Assembly (NCBI GenBank): GCA_965120355.1
Contig: CBCPMX010000179.1
Coordinates: forward strand, 1-9,863
From: CBCPMX01 sp965120355
GTDB lineage: Bacteria; Bacillota; Clostridia; Oscillospirales; Oscillospiraceae
Direction: 5' to 3'
Length of the DNA: 9,863 nucleotides
The position numbers and the translations under genes are program-made. Positions 6,170 to 9,863 of this stretch are shown here, one piece after another. The number at the start of each line of letters is the position of its first letter. The stretch's first letter is position 1. Under the pieces are notes generated by a model. The model worked only from the letters and a program-made list of their open reading frames with translations, had not been told where the DNA came from and made no database searches.

Positions 6170-7441
6170 TTATTCTGAATTTCCCTTGACTTCGTCCCAA
6201 TAGCGTTTGGCTGCCTGCTCAATTTTATTCTGGCCAAACTGGTAGTATCGGACGTCCTTAAGCGGATCCGGCAAATACTGCTGCGGATAATAGTCGTTAG
6301 GATAGCCGTGGGGGTAGACATAGCCTCCACGGCCCAATTTCTGCGCGCCGCTGTAGTGGGTATCCTGCAGATGACTGGGAATCTCCCCGGCTTTGCCGGC
6401 TTTGATGTCTGCCATGGCCGCATCAATGGCCGTGATGGCCGTATTGGACTTTGGCGCCGTCGCCAGGAAGATCACCGCTTCTGCCAGGGGAATCCTGGCC
6501 TCTGGCAATCCAAGCTGCAGCGCCGCATCCACACAGGCTTTGGTGACGGTGATCGCTTGCGGGTAAGCCAGGCCAATGTCCTCGGCAGCCGTCACCAGAA
6601 TACGCCTGCACGGAGAGGTCAAATCGCCGCCCTCCAGCAGTCTGGCCAGATAGTGGACCGCCGCGTCCGGATCGGAACCGCGGATGGATTTCTGCAGCGC
6701 CGAGAGAATATCATAATGGCTGTCGCCGTCCCGATCATACCGCATGGCAGACTTCTGGGAGATGGCCCGGGCGTCCGCCAGCGTCAAACGCAGAATCTCA
6801 TCCACTCCACTGGCCGCGGAGAACAGAAGCTCCACCGCATTCATGGCTTTGCGCACATCTCCGCCGCAGGCGGCGGCAATGTGCTCCAGGGCACCTGGTT
6901 CCGTCTCTACTTTCACCGCCAGCCGTTGTGCCTCCAGCGCCACCGCCCGCTGGACGGCCGGCAGAATGTCTTCCGCCGTCAGCGCCTTAAACTCAAAAAC
7001 CGTGGATCTGCTCAGGATGGCATTGTATACATAAAAATACGGGTTTTCCGTGGTGGATGCAATGAGCGTAATTTTCCCGTTTTCCATACATTCCAGCAGC
7101 GTCTGCTGCTGTTTTTTCGTAAAATACTGAATCTCATCCAGATACAGCAGCACGCCATTGGGCGCCAGGAAAGTGTCCAATTGCGCCAGAATTTCCTTAA
7201 TATCGGCACTGGAAGCCGTGGTGGCGTTGAGCCGGTGCAGCGTACGGTTGGTGGTGGCAGCGATGATATTGGCTACAGTCGTTTTTCCCACGCCGGAAGG
7301 CCCGTAGAAGATCATGTTGGGCACATTTCCATTCTCAATGAGCCGCCGCAGCACAGCGCCCTTTCCCAGAATATGTGACTGTCCGCAGACCTCATCCAGT
7401 GTTGCCGGGCGAATTCGGTCCGCCAGCGGTCTGTACGCCAT
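6170..7441 (-). CDS. rarA: Replication-associated recombination protein A (RarA/MgsA)
   Basis: A 423-aa AAA+ ATPase related to clamp-loader subunits, acting at stalled replication forks. Landmarks: N-terminal RPLADRIRPATLDEVCGQSH (4-23, the usual RarA opening), Walker A GPSGVGKTT (47-55), Walker B LLYLDEIQYF (98-107), sensor region STTENPYF (129-136), and the Arg-finger region SRSTVFEF (144-151). The C-terminal half contains the RarA signature around MRYDRDGDSHYDILSALQKS and RGSDPDAAVHYLARLLEGGD, then the tetramerisation region ending near YYPQQYLPD. Length matches the family (about 420-450). The ATG is supported by GGGGAGG about 10 nt upstream. It stands alone: convergent with the S1 gene on one side, and separated by a terminator from the upstream minus-strand operon. 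Confidence 0.95.
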   Translation of the reverse strand: MAYRPLADRIRPATLDEVCGQSHILGKGAVLRRLIENGNVPNMIFYGPSGVGKTTVANIIAATTNRTLHRLNATTASSADIKEILAQLDTFLAPNGVLLYLDEIQYFTKKQQQTLLECMENGKITLIASTTENPYFYVYNAILSRSTVFEFKALTAEDILPAVQRAVALEAQRLAVKVETEPGALEHIAAACGGDVRKAMNAVELLFSAASGVDEILRLTLADARAISQKSAMRYDRDGDSHYDILSALQKSIRGSDPDAAVHYLARLLEGGDLTSPCRRILVTAAEDIGLAYPQAITVTKACVDAALQLGLPEARIPLAEAVIFLATAPKSNTAITAIDAAMADIKAGKAGEIPSHLQDTHYSGAQKLGRGGYVYPHGYPNDYYPQQYLPDPLKDVRYYQFGQNKIEQAAKRYWDEVKGNSE

Positions 7442-7470
7442 ACAGGCAGCCTCCCCTCTTTATTTTCGTT

Positions 7471-7502
7471 TCTATACTACCACACTTTTTAAAAATCGGG
7501 AA
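7471..7502 (-). promoter_or_regulatory. Possible promoter of rarA
   Basis: A short AT-rich patch on the minus strand, GTGGTAGTATAGAAACG, lies 30-50 bases before the rarA ATG. TAGTAT (7474-7479) is 17 bases from TTCCCG (7497-7502); TATAGA (7471-7476) is an alternative -10. The -35 match is poor. The position, between the upstream operon's terminator and rarA, is the main support. Confidence 0.35.
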
Positions 7503-7548
7503 CCCCTTTTCTGCACTTCAAACCTGCGGCGGCAGCGGATTTCCCATC

Positions 7549-7605
7549 CATCCAGAAAATACAAAACCCATTCGGAACCGTTTTCTAACCGTTCCGGATG
7601 GGTTT
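7549..7605 (-). terminator. Rho-independent terminator of the aspartoacylase-like operon
   Basis: The arms are AAACCCATTCGGAAC (7564-7578) and GTTCCGGATGGGTTT (7591-7605). They pair along 15 positions with a single T/G mismatch, around a 12-base loop. On the minus strand the stem runs into GGGTTTTGTATTTTC. It begins 44 bases after the TAG of the last gene of the operon and separates that operon from rarA. Confidence 0.8.
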
Positions 7606-7648
7606 CCCGCAGATGATATTTTCCTTTATGCCCCCGGAGGACAGATCC

Positions 7649-8584
7649 CTAGCTGTGCATACGCCGAATCAGCTTGAAGGCCACTTCATGCTCCAATACC
7701 AGCGGCTTTTCCATAGCGAAGAACACCAGGCCGTTGGTGGGGCTGATCAGTTCCGCGGTCACATCCGCTGTAAAGGGATCCAATATGCGGCCAATTACCT
7801 CCCCCTGCTCCACTTCATCACCGGGCGCCTTCCGGGCACGGAATATACCGCCCGCCGGGGTTAATACCGTGGCCAGATCCTGTTCCGTGATGGTCGTGGA
7901 CAAATACCCGCTGTGACAGGTGTATTGAACCACCCCTACCCGATTGAGGAACCGCAGCACCGCGCTGACAGCCTGAACGGCGCTCTCCTCATCGATGCGC
8001 TCGGTCTCCCGGGTATAGATGCTGAACGCGTTGGTATCCCAGATCTGCCAGTTATAATTCAGCGTAGTGCTGTCAATGGGTTTGGGCGTCCGCATGACCA
8101 CATAGGGCAGACCAAACAGGCTGCCCAGGGACGCGCTCTGATAGCCTGTATTCATGATCCGCACATGGGGTAAAAAATCCCCCGGCAAATAAAAACTGGC
8201 GAAATGTATGCCATACCGGTATTCCTTAACCGCGTCAAACAGGGCAGCGGCAATGCGCTGGGTAGTCTCGCCCTGGTCATAGCCGGGAAACATCCGGTTG
8301 ATATCGGTGTTGTCCATGGGCCAAAAACGCTTTCCCACGTTCATGGAATAGCGGTTGACGCAGGGAATCACCAAAACCTGGTGATCCGGCACAAATTCTC
8401 CACGCCGCTCCATCTCCCTCAGCGCCTGAATCAGGCGGGCACAGACATACATCTGCTGCACCTCATTGCCGCGGACGCCGCCCACTACGGCGCAGGAATG
8501 TTCGCCGGATCCGAAGCGGAACCCCTCCAGCGTAAACTGCTGCCGGTATGGCGTATCCAGCGTATATAAAACCTCCCGATTCAT
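7649..8584 (-). CDS. Aspartoacylase/succinylglutamate desuccinylase family protein, altered zinc site
   Basis: A 311-aa member of the M14-type AstE/AspA family, paralogous to its upstream neighbour. Active members are zinc enzymes that remove an acyl or amino-acid group from an amide. Here the first zinc motif reads GGVRGNE (35-41), so R38 replaces the zinc His, while E41 and the later H127 (in YGIHFAS) remain. The DIHxS Asp is Gly. The position of the catalytic Glu, by alignment with the neighbour, is T191. DNTDINRMFPG (91-101) is strongly kept. The C-terminal 240-306 is a lipoyl-like beta domain (PGDEVEQGEVIGRILDPFTA). The frame is intact and motifs around the changed residues are well formed. 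This points to a non-catalytic or differently acting subunit and not to decay. ATG overlaps the upstream TGA as ATGA, with GGAGGGG just before it. Last gene, followed by a terminator. Confidence 0.88.
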   Translation of the reverse strand: MNREVLYTLDTPYRQQFTLEGFRFGSGEHSCAVVGGVRGNEVQQMYVCARLIQALREMERRGEFVPDHQVLVIPCVNRYSMNVGKRFWPMDNTDINRMFPGYDQGETTQRIAAALFDAVKEYRYGIHFASFYLPGDFLPHVRIMNTGYQSASLGSLFGLPYVVMRTPKPIDSTTLNYNWQIWDTNAFSIYTRETERIDEESAVQAVSAVLRFLNRVGVVQYTCHSGYLSTTITEQDLATVLTPAGGIFRARKAPGDEVEQGEVIGRILDPFTADVTAELISPTNGLVFFAMEKPLVLEHEVAFKLIRRMHS

Positions 8585-9519
8585 TCCCGTTCCCCTCCTG
8601 TCAGAACCCGGGCCAACAAGCTGCCGGGATAGACCACAGGATATTCCCGCAGTGTAAACAGCAGTCCGTCTTCCGGTGCGATGACCCGCTCCCGGATGTC
8701 ACCGGTCATCGGATCGGCAATGATCCCCAACAACTGTCCTGCTTTCACAGAACCGTTGTGCTGCGCCTCCGGCACAAAGATCCCCGGCGCATTAGCGTTG
8801 AGGAAGGCCACCTCGTCCCGGCTGACAATTGGCGTGTGGGTACAGCTGGTCTGCCCGTCCCACATTCCCTGCGTCCGCATCAGGTTTAAAATGCCCTCGG
8901 TCAATTGTTCCCCATAGGCAGGGGTCAGACGCATTCCCACGCCCATCTCCACCACAAGGCATCGCGTACCCATTGCGTTGACGCTGTGGGCGAAGGTGCT
9001 TTTCAGCACCGTGGCCGCCGCATGAATCCAGACAAAGTCCACATTTAACTGCCGGGCCAGCGGCACAAGATCCTGCGCAGTCTCCTCAGAAATGCGCACC
9101 TGCGGCAGTTCCCGCAGAAAAATATTGGATGCGTGTATATCGATGGCAATCTCCGCCCCCCGGATATCTGCAATCACCTGTTGGGCGATATATTCCACGG
9201 CGGGGCCGTCGCTTTCGCCGGGGAAAATGCGGTTCATATCCAGGTCAAACAGCGGCACGCCCCGCTGGATGGTGTTGATCCCCAGCGGGTTGATAGCCGG
9301 ATAGATGTCCACTGTGGCGCGCAGATACTCGGGATGCTCCCGCAGGCGGCGGTTGAGCAGCCAGGCCACATATTGGCCCTCCAGCTCATCGCCATGAATT
9401 CCAGTGACAATACAGATCCGTTTTCCCGAGTCGTGACCCGGCAGCGGCTCCACACGGTTTTTTCGCAATTTCAGCTGTTCGTGTACTGCCAGCCCCAGAC
9501 TGGCTATTTCTTTCTCCAT
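8581..9519 (-). CDS. Aspartoacylase/succinylglutamate desuccinylase family zinc hydrolase
   Basis: A 312-aa member of the M14-type AstE/AspA family with an apparently complete active site. Zinc ligands H42 and E45 are in GIHGDELEG, and H129 in IDIHASNIF. The catalytic Glu is E191 in CLVVEMGVG. FDLDMNRIFPG (91-101) holds the conserved substrate-binding Asn-Arg. Residues about 245-307 form the lipoyl-like C-terminal beta domain common in bacterial members. Known family reactions are deacylation of N-acyl amino acids (AstE, aspartoacylase); the substrate here is unknown, and no arginine-succinyltransferase pathway gene is nearby. No signal peptide or membrane segment is seen, so it is probably cytosolic. 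GAGGTG lies about 6 nt before the ATG. It follows the transglutaminase gene by 33 bases and overlaps its paralogue by 4 nt; the near-equal length of the pair suggests duplication and possible hetero-oligomerisation. Confidence 0.9.
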   Translation of the reverse strand: MEKEIASLGLAVHEQLKLRKNRVEPLPGHDSGKRICIVTGIHGDELEGQYVAWLLNRRLREHPEYLRATVDIYPAINPLGINTIQRGVPLFDLDMNRIFPGESDGPAVEYIAQQVIADIRGAEIAIDIHASNIFLRELPQVRISEETAQDLVPLARQLNVDFVWIHAAATVLKSTFAHSVNAMGTRCLVVEMGVGMRLTPAYGEQLTEGILNLMRTQGMWDGQTSCTHTPIVSRDEVAFLNANAPGIFVPEAQHNGSVKAGQLLGIIADPMTGDIRERVIAPEDGLLFTLREYPVVYPGSLLARVLTGGERE

Positions 9520-9552
9520 GCTTACACCTCGTAAATTCCGGAAGGGGCGCAG

Positions 9553-9863
9553 TCAGATCTCCTCTACCCGCATAAAGACGGTCTGCGTTTGGTCGGCCGT
9601 GCCCCAAAAAGTTCCCTGTTCTACCGGACAGTCTGCAGCGTCCCGGCCTGTGGCAAACCGAACATACCGTTCATCAGCAGGGCAGTCCCGCGTCGGGTCA
9701 AACCCATGCCATGCGCCGTCGAGGTAGATCTCCGCCCAGGCGTGGGTGGACCCTTCGCCCACAGTCAGGCCCATACAATAGCGGGCCGGCCAACCCGCCA
9801 GCCGCGCCAAAGCGACAAACACCTGCGCATAATCCTGACAAACTCCCAGTCCACTGTTCAGCG
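9553..9863 (-). CDS. Transglutaminase-like (papain-fold) protein, partial
   Basis: Only the C-terminal 102 codons are present; the 5' part lies beyond the right edge. The visible frame, starting LNSGLGVCQDYAQVFVALAR, carries the catalytic Cys in GVCQDYA, the His in STHAWAEIYL, and the Asp in GFDPTRDC. These form the Cys-His-Asp triad of transglutaminase-like proteins (COG1305 type). The frame stays open to the edge, so the GTG near 9822 is internal, not the start. Members are usually peptidases or amide-bond enzymes and often sit beside ATP-grasp ligases or other amide-processing genes. It ends with TGA 33 bases before the first aspartoacylase-like gene, on the same strand, so it is probably the upstream member of that operon. 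Substrate is unknown. Confidence 0.88.
   Translation of the reverse strand, partial: LNSGLGVCQDYAQVFVALARLAGWPARYCMGLTVGEGSTHAWAEIYLDGAWHGFDPTRDCPADERYVRFATGRDAADCPVEQGTFWGTADQTQTVFMRVEEI

Noticed and set aside
6308..7378. 356-codon open frame on the plus strand
   Set aside because: It lies wholly opposite rarA, whose motifs are complete. The antisense frame shows no recognisable domain and is rich in Arg, Gly and Gln as expected for a shadow in GC-rich DNA.

Overview
The window looks like chromosome of a moderately GC-rich gut Firmicute, most likely in the Oscillospiraceae and relatives (Clostridia). The case rests on strong AGGAGG-type ribosome sites, rho-independent terminators, a RecQ–DUF951 pair, an S1-domain paralogue of a clostridial type, and a HisC with the clostridial N-terminal pattern (YVPGEQP, then NTNENPYPPSP). 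Genus-level placement is inference. There is no tRNA, rRNA, CRISPR array or intact mobile element.

Layout. (1) 1-200: a lower-GC edge without a gene, holding a strong minus-strand terminator. (2) 201-2763, minus strand: a tightly coupled operon of hisC, a radical SAM protein and a nucleotidyltransferase. Neighbouring genes overlap by 1 and 4 nt. The last gene is cut by an in-frame TAG, and 42 recognisable codons follow it. A promoter for this operon lies at 2829-2857. (3) 2877-4575, minus strand: DUF951 and recQ, overlapping by 11 nt. (4) 4640-6001, plus strand: a 121-aa protein of unknown function, then a protein with three S1-like domains and a hairpin just before its ribosome site. (5) 6170-7441, minus strand: rarA, convergent with the S1 gene. 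(6) 7564-9863, minus strand: a transglutaminase-like gene (cut by the window edge), two tandem aspartoacylase/succinylglutamate-desuccinylase-type proteins with a 4-nt overlap, and a terminator.

How the genes fit together. RecQ and RarA are both genome-maintenance ATPases at stalled or recombining replication forks, but they sit in separate transcription units. The least ordinary region is the right-hand operon. One aspartoacylase-like paralogue keeps the zinc and catalytic residues. Its partner has Arg in place of the first zinc His, and no Glu at the catalytic position, but is otherwise intact. Together with a papain-like transglutaminase this suggests a catalytic/non-catalytic pair acting on a peptide- or acyl-amino-acid-type substrate. 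The second notable item is the amber-interrupted nucleotidyltransferase. The rest is ordinary housekeeping sequence.
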